A stretch of 64,000 bases of DNA from RPQJ01 sp963706535. Lineage in GTDB: Bacteria; Pseudomonadota; Gammaproteobacteria; Steroidobacterales; Steroidobacteraceae. Positions 26,284 to 34,779 of this stretch are shown piece by piece. A program made the translations under genes and the position numbers. The notes below the pieces were generated by a model. That model was not told where the DNA came from, did not search any database, and worked only from the letters and a program-made list of their open reading frames with translations. Where the stretch lies: positions 96,108 to 160,107 of the forward strand of contig CAVPMU010000024.1 in assembly GCA_963706535.1 (NCBI GenBank), read 5' to 3'. How positions within the stretch are numbered: position 1 is the first letter of the stretch; each line of letters begins with the position of its first letter.

Positions 26284-26982
26284 ATGAAGAGACTGCATGC
26301 GGGCGCACCGCTCGCCACGCTCACGACCCTGCTGCTCGGTGCCGCCGCCGCGCACGCCGCCGACCCCGCCCCCGCCCCGACCTCCGCCATGGACGACGCG
26401 GCGAAGATGCACTATGCGCTCGGCTACCAGCTCGGCCGCGACCTCGCCGGCACCGAGAACCGGCCCGAGGCGCTGCTGAAGGGACTCGAGGACGGCCGCA
26501 AGCAGGTCGTACCCGCGATCAGCCAGCCGGAGATGGAAGCGGCGCTCGCGGCGCTCGAGCAGCGCGTGAACGAGCAGCGTGCGAAGGACCAGGCGGCGGC
26601 CGCGCAGAAGGCGGCCGCGGACGGCGCGGCCTACCTCGCGGAGAACGGCAAGCGCGACGGCGTGAAGACCACCGCGAGCGGCCTGCAGTACCGCGTGATG
26701 GCCGAGGGCACCGGTCGCACCCCGACGGCCACCGACTCGGTCACCGTGCACTACCGTGGCAAGCTGATCGACGGCACCGAGTTCGACAGCTCCTACAAGC
26801 GCGGCGAGCCGGCCACCTTCCCGGTGAACGGCGTGATCGCCGGCTGGACCGAGGCGCTGCAGCTGATGAAGGAAGGCGGGAAACTGCAGCTCGCGATCCC
26901 GCCCGCGCTCGCCTACGGCGACCGTGGACCGCTGGCCGGGCAGGTCCTGCTGTTCGACGTCGAGCTGATCAGCGTCAAGTAA
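26284..26982 (+). CDS. FKBP-type peptidyl-prolyl isomerase (Mip/FkpA-like)
   Basis: 232 aa. The signal peptide is MKRLHAGAPLATLTTLLLGAAAAHA. Residues about 35-120 form the helical dimerisation domain (YALGYQLGRDLAG, EMEAALAALEQRVNEQRAKDQ). The FKBP catalytic domain is about residues 125-232 (VKTTASGLQYRVM, VHYRGKLIDGTEFDSSY, IPPALAYGDRG). It should catalyse prolyl isomerisation in the periplasm and act as a folding chaperone. Convergent with the PLP enzyme gene, overlapping it by 8 bases at the stops. Confidence 0.94.
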   Translation: MKRLHAGAPLATLTTLLLGAAAAHAADPAPAPTSAMDDAAKMHYALGYQLGRDLAGTENRPEALLKGLEDGRKQVVPAISQPEMEAALAALEQRVNEQRAKDQAAAAQKAAADGAAYLAENGKRDGVKTTASGLQYRVMAEGTGRTPTATDSVTVHYRGKLIDGTEFDSSYKRGEPATFPVNGVIAGWTEALQLMKEGGKLQLAIPPALAYGDRGPLAGQVLLFDVELISVK

Positions 26983-28366
26983 TCGCCTGTCGCGCAGCGC
27001 GGATCATCGCATCCGCGCTGCGTTCGACGTCCGCGTCGGTCGTGGCCCACGAGCACACGCTGATGCGCATCCCCGCCCGTCCCCGCCAGCTGGTGGCGCC
27101 TGCCCAGCAGGTGCCGTCCGCCTGGATCGCCTCGATCGCCCGGCGCGTCTGCTCCGGCGTGCCGAACGACACGACCAGCTGGTTCAGCACCACCTCGTTC
27201 AGCACCTCGTAACCTTCGGCCGCGAGTCGCTCGGCGAAACGCCGGGCATGGCGGCAGGTACGGTCGAACATCCCGGCGAGCCCGCTGCGCCCCAGCGATC
27301 GCATGGCCGCCCACACCTCCACGCCACGCGCACGACGCGACAGCTCCGGCGTGTAGTCGGACGGACTGCGCTCGACCTCGTGCGTCGGCAGGTACTCGGC
27401 GGTGATCGCCATCGCCGCCGGCAGCATGCCCGGCTCGCGCACGAAGGCGAGCCCCGAGTCGTAGGGCACGTTGAGCCACTTGTGCGCATCCGTCGCCCAG
27501 GAATCCGCGAGTTCCATGCCGACCGCGAGCGGCGCGAGCCGCGGCGAGGCCTTGGCCCACAGGCCGAAGGCGCCGTCGACGTGCACCCAGGCACCGGCCG
27601 CGCGCGCCGCCGGGCAGATCTCGCCGAACGGATCGAAGGCGCCGGAGTTGATGTTGCCCGCCTGCAGGCAGACGATCGTGGGGCCCGAGATCGCCGGCAG
27701 CCGGTCTGCCCGCATGCGTCCCTGCGCATCGGTCGGCACGCGCACCACCCGACTTCGCCCGAGGCCGAGCAGTCCAAGCGACTTGAACAGCGTCGGGTGC
27801 GCCTCGTCGCCCACGATCACCGTGATGGGCGGCGCACCGAACAGGCCGTCCGCCTCTACGTTCCACCCCGCATCGGCGAGCACTCGATGGCGGGCCGCGG
27901 CGAGCGCCGTGAAATTTGCCATCGTCGCGCCCGTGACGAACGAGCCCTGCGTGGTGGGCGGCAGGTCGAGCACGTCCTTGAGCCAGTCGAGCGCGACCTC
28001 CTCGAGCCGCGTCACGCCCGGCGTGATCTTGCCGAGCGCCGCGTTCTGGTCCCACGCACCCGCGAGCCAGTTGGCCGCGAGCGTGGCGGGCAGCGCGCCG
28101 CCGATCACGAAGCCGAAGAAGCGCGGGCCGGCCATGGCCATGGTCGCAGGCGAGACCGTCTCGTCGAGCAGCGCGAGCACCCGGGCGGGATCGGTGGGAC
28201 CGTCGGGCAGCGGCTCGTCGAGCGCGGCCAGCCCCACGATGGACGCGGCCGACGGCGCCACGGAGCGCTCCGCCAGCGATCCCAGGTAACGCGCTGCCCG
28301 GCGCGCGGCGTCCTCGAGCAAAGGCATTGACGGGGCGCGGCCCGCGCCCAGCGGTTCATCGGACAT
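26975..28366 (-). CDS. Group II PLP-dependent amino-acid decarboxylase family protein
   Basis: 463 aa from ATG 28366. Fold-type I PLP enzyme related to aromatic-L-amino-acid and glutamate decarboxylases. The PLP lysine is in DSWATDAHKWLNVPYD, with the upstream Asp/Ala of WVHVDGAFGLWA, and the substrate-side motif GFVTGATMANFTAL appears as SFVTGATMANFTAL. Length agrees with the family. The preferred amino acid is not readable; a tyrosine, tryptophan or aspartate decarboxylase are all possible. It starts 9 bp downstream of the broken cysteine synthase-glutaredoxin gene, so the two were probably cotranscribed. Confidence 0.9.
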   Translation of the reverse strand: MSDEPLGAGRAPSMPLLEDAARRAARYLGSLAERSVAPSAASIVGLAALDEPLPDGPTDPARVLALLDETVSPATMAMAGPRFFGFVIGGALPATLAANWLAGAWDQNAALGKITPGVTRLEEVALDWLKDVLDLPPTTQGSFVTGATMANFTALAAARHRVLADAGWNVEADGLFGAPPITVIVGDEAHPTLFKSLGLLGLGRSRVVRVPTDAQGRMRADRLPAISGPTIVCLQAGNINSGAFDPFGEICPAARAAGAWVHVDGAFGLWAKASPRLAPLAVGMELADSWATDAHKWLNVPYDSGLAFVREPGMLPAAMAITAEYLPTHEVERSPSDYTPELSRRARGVEVWAAMRSLGRSGLAGMFDRTCRHARRFAERLAAEGYEVLNEVVLNQLVVSFGTPEQTRRAIEAIQADGTCWAGATSWRGRAGMRISVCSWATTDADVERSADAMIRAARQAIT

Positions 28367-28375
28367 CGTCTTTCC

Positions 28376-29691
28376 TCAGCGCGCCTGCAGCCACCCGGGC
28401 AGGAAAGTATACGGGTCGATCGCGGCCTCGCGATCGTACGCCACGGCGCTGCGCTCGAGCAGCCGCTGTGCGTGGCCGCTGCGCCAGGCATCGAAGAGTT
28501 CGGTGCAGCCACCGACGAACTCGCCGCCGATGAAGACCTGCGGAATGGTCGCGACCGAGGTGCGCGCGGTGAGGGCCGCGCGGATCCGCCCGCCGAGGTC
28601 GTCGCGCTGGTAGTCGACCGAGTCGAGGTCGATCGAACGGTAGCGGATCCCGAGCCGTGCGAACAGCCGACGAACGGACCAGCAGAACTCGCACCACTCG
28701 AGCGCGAACAGCACCACGGGCTCGCTGTTGTCGCCGCCGCTTCGGGCGCCGGGGCGGAGGCCGGAACGTCGAAGCGTGCCGCCGGCGTCGAGCGCGAGAT
28801 CCCGATCTCCTCCTCCGTCATGTCGGCCGGCACGTCGGCGAACAGCGGCGTGCTGAGATGACGCTCGCCGGTGTCCGGCAGCATGCAGAGCCCGCTGGCG
28901 CCTTCGGGCAGGTTGCGGCAAGCCTCGAGCGCACAGGCCAGGGTCGCGCCGCCGGTGATGCCGGCGAGGATGCCCTCCTCCGTCGCGAGCCGGCGCGCGA
29001 GCTCGAGCGCCGCGGCCCCGTTCACCGGGATGATCCGGTCGATGAGGCCCTGCCGGACCGCATCCTCCGTGAGCTTGGGAATGAAATCGGGTCCCCAGCC
29101 CTGCATCGCGTGCGGACGGAACGAGGGGTGGCTCGCGGCCGGCGATCCGTCGTCGGCACGCGGCTGCGCGATGCCGCTGCCGAGCACCTGGGAATTGTCG
29201 GGCTCGCAGACGACGATGCGGGTCTCGGGCCGGTGTTCGCGCAGCACGCGCCCGACGCCCTTCAGCGTGCCGCCACTGCCGTAACCGGTGACCCAGGCGT
29301 CGAGGCGCTCGCCACGGAAATCCTCGAGGATCTCGTAGGCAGTGGTGAGCGAGTGCACGTTGGCGTTGGCCTCGTTCTCGAACTGGCGCGCGAGGAACCA
29401 GCCGTGCGCCTCGGCGAGCTCACGGCCCTTCGCGAGCATGCCGCTGCCCTTGAGCGCGGCGGGCGTCAGCACGACGCGGGCGCCGAGGAAGCGCATCAGC
29501 TTGCGCCGCTCGACACTGAAGTTCTCGGCCATCACCACCACCAGCGGGTAGCCCTTCGCGGCGCACACCATCGCGAGCCCGATGCCCGTGTTGCCGCTGG
29601 TCGCCTCCACCACCGTCTGCCCGGGCGCGAGCCGGCCGAGGCGCGTGATCGGCGTGTTGCCGATCGTCCCCAGGATGCTCGTGTGCCGCAT
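28376..29691 (-). pseudogene. Cysteine synthase-glutaredoxin fusion, missing the PLP-lysine block and frameshifted
   Basis: From ATG 29691 (GGGGGGAGG upstream) the frame reads LGTIGNTPITRLGRLAPGQ then TVVEATSGNTGIG. In cysteine synthases about 40 residues, including the PLP-binding lysine of the SVKDR motif, lie between RLAP and the TVVEATSGNTG box; here they are absent. The remaining PLP-fold sequence is good (GYGSGGTLKGVGRVL, GITGGATLACALEA). After RFDVPASAPAPEA the frame changes (about 28725-28745), and a glutaredoxin domain follows in another frame (VVLFALEWCEFCWSVRRLF, TIPQVFIGG), ending at 28376. Such CysK-Grx fusions exist in related bacteria, to my recollection. Without the lysine this copy cannot do PLP chemistry. 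The alternative is an assembly collapse. Confidence 0.75.
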
Positions 29692-29780
29692 CGCCTCGCC
29701 CTCCCCCCAGTGCGCCATCGATCCGGACCAGCGTAGTGTGCGCCTGTAACCCCCGGACTTCCCGCGGCAGGGCTTTTGTA

Positions 29781-29795
29781 ACAGTTTGCAACTGT
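29781..29795. promoter_or_regulatory. 15-bp inverted repeat between divergent genes
   Basis: ACAGTT-TGC-AACTGT, perfect 6-base arms with a 3-base centre, in the 181-bp gap between the cysteine synthase-like pseudogene and the alpha-2-macroglobulin gene. The same gap has two TGTAAC hexamers (29745-29780 area). The binding protein is unknown. Confidence 0.35.
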
Positions 29796-29872
29796 CGCTC
29801 GCGCCCGAAGCCCTTGAACCGGGACCCGGGGATGGCCACGATAGCTGCGTCCGTCCGGACGAGGAGTCGAGC

Positions 29873-32800
29873 ATGACCGGGACCCGTACGGCCGCGCGCT
29901 TCGGCGCAGCGGCCCTGGCTGCGTGCCTGCTGGCGCTGGCGGGATGCCAGAAACGATCGGACGGCGTTCCCGAGTTGCAGTCCCAGGCGCCGATCGACGC
30001 GCGGGCGCAGGTCGAGGGGTTCGGGCTCGTCGCGGCGGGCCGGGGATTCTCCGACGGTGAACTCGCGCTCCAGCTCGAGTTCTCCCGGGCGCTGGTCGCG
30101 AGCCAGGCATTCGACGAGTTGCTCGCGGTGACCGGCCCGAAGGGCGAGGTCGTCTCCGGCGGCTGGGTGCTCGACGAGGGCGCGAAGATCCTGCGGTTCC
30201 CGTACGTGCAGGCGGGTCAGGGCTACACCGTGCGCCTGCGTGCGGGGCTCGCGGCCGCGGACGGATCGAGGCTCGGCAAGGCCCTCGAGCAGAAGATCTA
30301 CACGGGGCCGATGGAGCCCGCGGCCGCGTTCGCCTCGCAGGGCAGCGTGCTGCCGGCGCGCGAGACGCGCGGCCTGCCGGTCGTGTCCGTCAACGTACCG
30401 GAGGTGGACGTCGAGTTCCTTCGGGTGCGCGATGCCGAGGTCGCCAACTTCTTCGTGAACTACCAGCGCGGCGGACGACGCAGCGGCTGGGACCTCGCCG
30501 AGAACCGCTGGAGCAAGCGCAAGGCGATCACGCAGATGGCGGACTCGGTCTACGCCAACCGCTTCGTGCTGGGCGGCGGCGAGAACGAGCGCCTGCTGAC
30601 CTACCTGCCGGTGCAGAACATCACCGAGCTCAGGCCGGCGGGCCTCTACTTCGCCATCATGCGGCGGGTCGGCGACTACGAGGGTCGCTACGAGACCGCG
30701 ATCTTCTTCGTGAGCGACATCGGCCTGCACGTGCGCGCCTACGGCGATCGCGTGCTGGTGCACACCGCGTCGCTGCAGTCCGGGAAGGCGCTCGGCGGCG
30801 TGGCGCTCGAGATCCTCGACAACGCGGGTCGGACCGTGGCGAAGGCAGCCACGGACGAGAAGGGCCTGGCACTGGTTGGGTACGAGATCGATGCCGCGCA
30901 CGTGCTGGTCGCGCGGCAGGGCGGCGACGTGTCGCTGCTGCCCTTCAACCAGCCGGCGCTGGACCTGTCCGAGTTCGCGGTCGCGGGCCGCCCGCAGGCG
31001 TGGTTCAACGTCTATGCCTGGTCGGGGCGCGACCTGTATCGCCCCGGCGAGACGATCCGGATCGCGGCCCTGCTGCGCGACCACGATGGGCGCCTGGTCA
31101 AGCCGCAGCCGCTGTTCATGGTGCTGCGCCAGCCCGACGGACGCATCTACACCGAGAGCCGACTCGAGCCGGCGGAGGGTGGTTACGTCGAGTGGTCGCA
31201 GGCGCTGCCGCCCGAGGCGCCGACTGGCCGCTGGCCGGTCGAATTCCGCACCGCGCCGGGCGCGGGCGAGGTCGTGCAGTCGCTCACGCTGCGCATCGAG
31301 GAGTTCCTGCCCGAGCGCATGAAGCTCGAGCTCACGGCGCCGGCGAACCTGCGACCGGGATCGCCATTGTCGCTCGGGGTCGAGGGTGCCTACCTCTACG
31401 GCGCGCCCGCGGCCGACAGCCGCTTCACCGCGCGACTCGCGCTCGGCGTCGCGACGCACCCGGTCGCCGCGTTCCCGGACTATTTCTTCGGCGACCCGAC
31501 GGTGGCCTTGCCCAGGGAACCGCAGGACGTCGTCGATGCGAAGCTCGACGCACAGGGTCGCCTCGCCGTCGATATCCCGCTGCCCGAGGAGGTCGGCAAG
31601 GCCGCCACGCCCGTCGCCGCGATCGTCACCGGCAGTCTCTACGAGACCGGTGGGCGTCCCGTCGTGCGCAGCCTCGAGCGCGTCGTGTGGCCGGCGCAGG
31701 CGCTGGTCGGCGCGCGGCCGCTCTTCGACCCGAAGGAAGGCGCGCCGGCGAGCGGCAACGCCGGCTTCGAACTCATCCGCAGCGGTCCGGATGGCAAGCT
31801 GGTCGCGGCCAACGGCCTGAACGTGGCCCTGGTGCGCGAACTGCGCGACTACCACTGGCGCCACGACGACGGCGGCTGGGGCTACGACTACACCGCGCGC
31901 TACGAGACGATCGCCACGCAGACGGTGGCGGCGCGCGGCGACGGTGCGCAACGAGTCGACTTCCCCGTCGAGTGGGGCGAGTACCGCCTCGAAGTCACCG
32001 ACCCCGCGACGAAGCTCACGATGCGCTATCCGTTCGTCGCCGGCTGGAGCTGGAACGACCAGAACCGCGGCCTCGATGCGCGGCCCGACAAGGTGAAGGT
32101 CGCGCTCGAGCGCACCGGCTACCGCGCCGGTGACAAGATGAAGGTCACGGTGACACCGCCGAACCCGGGGCCCGGCCTGCTGGTGGTCGAGAGCGACCGG
32201 CTGCTGCACGTCGAGCCGATCGACGCTCGCCCGGGCTCGACCTTCGAGCTCACCGTGGGCAAGGACTGGGAGCGCCACGACGTCTACCTGACCGTACTCG
32301 TCTTCCGCGGCGGCACGGCGGCGAGCAAGGTGACGCCGGCGCGCGCCGTCGGCGTCGCGCACGTGCCGATGGAGCGCGGCGATCGCAGCGTGCCGGTCAC
32401 GATCGCGGCGGCGAAGCAGGTCGAGCCCGAGCTGCCGCTGCCGGTCACGATCGAGGCGCCGGCGCTCGCGGGCCGCGCCGCGTGGGCGACCGTCTCCGCC
32501 GTCGACGTCGGCATCCTCAACGTCACTCGCTTCCCGGTCCCCGACGCGGCCGCGCATTTCTTCGCGCCAAGACGCCTCGGCGTGGATGCCTACGACCTCT
32601 ACGGACGCGTGATCGAGAGCTACGAGGGTGGCACGGCGCGCCTGCGCTTCGGCGGCGACATCGCCCTCGACACGCTGCCGCAGGCGCGGCGACCCACCGC
32701 ACGCGTGCAGACCGTGGACCTGTACTCCGGTCCCGTGCAGCTCGACGCGCGCGGCAAGGCCACCGTGAACCTCGCGGTGCCGGACTTCAACGGCACGCTG

Positions 32801-34777
32801 CGTGTCGCGGCGCTCATCTTCACGGACGATCGCTATGGCCACGCCGCCACCGAGACCATCGTGCGTGCACCCGTGCTCGCGGAGTTGAGCGCCCCGCGCG
32901 CGCTGGCCCCCGGCGATCGCAGCACGGTCACCGTGGACCTGCAGAATTTCACGAATGCCGCGGGCGAATTCACGGTGCGGCTCGCGACGGAAGGCCCGAT
33001 CGCCGTGGACGGCGAGAGCCGGCGCGTCAGTCTCGCGCCGGACGCGAAGGCAACCCTGGGTTTCGATATCCGCGGCAAGGACGGCGCGGGCCTCGGCGTG
33101 CTCGGCCTGCGGGTCGAGGGCGGCAAGCGCCGCATCGATCGACGCTACGAGGTAGCCGTGCGTCCGGCCTGGGGTGCGGTCGTCCGTTCGAGTGCCGCCA
33201 CGGTGAATCCCGGCGGCACGCTCACGCTCGGCACGGACCTCGCATCGGGCCTGATGCCGGGCACGGTATCGGCGCGACTCACGCTCAGCGCCGTCCCGCC
33301 CATTCCGTTCGCGCGCGCGCTGCAGGACCTGCTCGACTATCCCTACGGTTGCGTCGAGCAGACCGTCTCGCGCGGCTACGCGGCGCTGCTGCTCGACGCC
33401 GACAGCGCCCGTCGCATGGGGTTCGCCGGCCTCGACGCCGACGAACGGCGCCGGCGCATGGAGGGCACCATCGCGCGGCTCGCCTCCTTGCAGGCCGCGA
33501 ACGGCCACTTCTCGATGTGGGGCAGCGGCGACTCGAGCGTGCCCGTGCTCACTCCGTACATCGCGGAGTTCCTGCTGCACGCCCGCGACGAGGGCTTCGA
33601 CGTGCCGGAGTCGCTGCTGCAGAAGACCCTCGAGCGCCTGAACGAGAATCTCCTCACCGGCGGCCTGCCTTTCTACGGCTACGCTCAGGCCGACCACCTG
33701 CGGTTCGCCTACCAGGCCCACGCGGGCTACGTGCTCGCCCGGGTGAACCGTGCGCCGCTCGGCACCTTGCGCGCGCTGTACGACAACGAGCGCGCGAAGG
33801 CCGTCACGCCGTTGCCGCTGCTGCACCTCGGGCTCGCGCTCACGCTGCAGGGCGACAAGGGCCGCGGCGACGAGGCGATCGGCGAGGCGTTCACGAAGCA
33901 GGACGACCGCAGCGGCTGGCTCGGCGACTACGGCTCGTCCATTCGCGACGAGGCCCTGATGCTGGCGCTGCTGCGCGAGCACAAGCGGACCGACAGGGGA
34001 CAGGACACGCGCCTGCTCGCGCTCTCGCGCGAACTGCAGGCGCGCGCCGCCGAACGCTACGTCTGGTACAGCACGCAGGAGCAGGTGGCGCTCGCGCGCC
34101 TCGGCCGTGCGCTGTCGCTCGACGCGGGCCGCAGCTTCGGCGGGCAACTGGCGGTGGGTGGCGAGACCTCCGCCCTCGCGCAGGGCCGCGCGGCCAGCCG
34201 CGACTTCCCGCACGCGGACCTCGCCGCCGGCGTGCACTTCGTGGCGCAGGCCGAGGCCCCGGTGTTCGCGAGCATCGACGTCGCGGGCGTGCCGAGCGTG
34301 GCCCCGGCCGCCGACAGCCGGCACATCGCCATCGAGCGTCGCTGGTACCGGACCGACGGCACACGCTGGACGCCCGGTCCCCTGCGCGAGGGCGAGTTGC
34401 TCGTCGCCGCCATCTCGGTGGAGGCCGCGGAATCCCTGCCCGATGCGCTGGTGGTGGACCTGCTGCCGGCCGGGCTCGAGGTCGAGAACCTCAACCTCGC
34501 CGACCGCAAGCAGTGGGAAGGCGTCACCATCGAGGGCGTCACCCTGAACGAGCGTGGCAGCGCGGCCGACCTGCAGCACGAGGAGTTTCGCGACGACCGC
34601 TACGTGGCAGCGATCAGGCTGGAGGGCGGCGCGAAGGCGCGGCTCTTCTACCTCGTGCGCGCAGTGACGCCGGGCACCTACACCGTGCCGCCGCCGCAGG
34701 TCGAGGACATGTACCGGCCGAACCTGCGTGGCGTCGGCCGGGCCGTGCCTGCGGCCGTGACGGTGGTGCCACCCTGA
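29873..34777 (+). CDS. yfhM: Bacterial alpha-2-macroglobulin lipoprotein
   Basis: 1634 aa from ATG 29873 (GAGGAG upstream). The lipobox LALAGC places a lipidated Cys at about residue 25. Macroglobulin-like beta domains fill the first 1100 residues (ARPLFDPKEG, WFNVYAWSGRDLYRPGE). The thioester motif GCVEQ is intact (Cys1160, Gln1163), followed by the alpha-alpha thioester domain (YGYAQADHLRFAYQAHAGY). E. coli YfhM traps proteases covalently in the periplasm and is encoded next to pbpC, as here. Length agrees with YfhM (about 1650 aa). pbpC starts 2 bases after the stop, so the pair is an operon thought to defend and repair the envelope. Confidence 0.96.
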   Translation: MTGTRTAARFGAAALAACLLALAGCQKRSDGVPELQSQAPIDARAQVEGFGLVAAGRGFSDGELALQLEFSRALVASQAFDELLAVTGPKGEVVSGGWVLDEGAKILRFPYVQAGQGYTVRLRAGLAAADGSRLGKALEQKIYTGPMEPAAAFASQGSVLPARETRGLPVVSVNVPEVDVEFLRVRDAEVANFFVNYQRGGRRSGWDLAENRWSKRKAITQMADSVYANRFVLGGGENERLLTYLPVQNITELRPAGLYFAIMRRVGDYEGRYETAIFFVSDIGLHVRAYGDRVLVHTASLQSGKALGGVALEILDNAGRTVAKAATDEKGLALVGYEIDAAHVLVARQGGDVSLLPFNQPALDLSEFAVAGRPQAWFNVYAWSGRDLYRPGETIRIAALLRDHDGRLVKPQPLFMVLRQPDGRIYTESRLEPAEGGYVEWSQALPPEAPTGRWPVEFRTAPGAGEVVQSLTLRIEEFLPERMKLELTAPANLRPGSPLSLGVEGAYLYGAPAADSRFTARLALGVATHPVAAFPDYFFGDPTVALPREPQDVVDAKLDAQGRLAVDIPLPEEVGKAATPVAAIVTGSLYETGGRPVVRSLERVVWPAQALVGARPLFDPKEGAPASGNAGFELIRSGPDGKLVAANGLNVALVRELRDYHWRHDDGGWGYDYTARYETIATQTVAARGDGAQRVDFPVEWGEYRLEVTDPATKLTMRYPFVAGWSWNDQNRGLDARPDKVKVALERTGYRAGDKMKVTVTPPNPGPGLLVVESDRLLHVEPIDARPGSTFELTVGKDWERHDVYLTVLVFRGGTAASKVTPARAVGVAHVPMERGDRSVPVTIAAAKQVEPELPLPVTIEAPALAGRAAWATVSAVDVGILNVTRFPVPDAAAHFFAPRRLGVDAYDLYGRVIESYEGGTARLRFGGDIALDTLPQARRPTARVQTVDLYSGPVQLDARGKATVNLAVPDFNGTLRVAALIFTDDRYGHAATETIVRAPVLAELSAPRALAPGDRSTVTVDLQNFTNAAGEFTVRLATEGPIAVDGESRRVSLAPDAKATLGFDIRGKDGAGLGVLGLRVEGGKRRIDRRYEVAVRPAWGAVVRSSAATVNPGGTLTLGTDLASGLMPGTVSARLTLSAVPPIPFARALQDLLDYPYGCVEQTVSRGYAALLLDADSARRMGFAGLDADERRRRMEGTIARLASLQAANGHFSMWGSGDSSVPVLTPYIAEFLLHARDEGFDVPESLLQKTLERLNENLLTGGLPFYGYAQADHLRFAYQAHAGYVLARVNRAPLGTLRALYDNERAKAVTPLPLLHLGLALTLQGDKGRGDEAIGEAFTKQDDRSGWLGDYGSSIRDEALMLALLREHKRTDRGQDTRLLALSRELQARAAERYVWYSTQEQVALARLGRALSLDAGRSFGGQLAVGGETSALAQGRAASRDFPHADLAAGVHFVAQAEAPVFASIDVAGVPSVAPAADSRHIAIERRWYRTDGTRWTPGPLREGELLVAAISVEAAESLPDALVVDLLPAGLEVENLNLADRKQWEGVTIEGVTLNERGSAADLQHEEFRDDRYVAAIRLEGGAKARLFYLVRAVTPGTYTVPPPQVEDMYRPNLRGVGRAVPAAVTVVPP

Positions 34778-34779
34778 CG

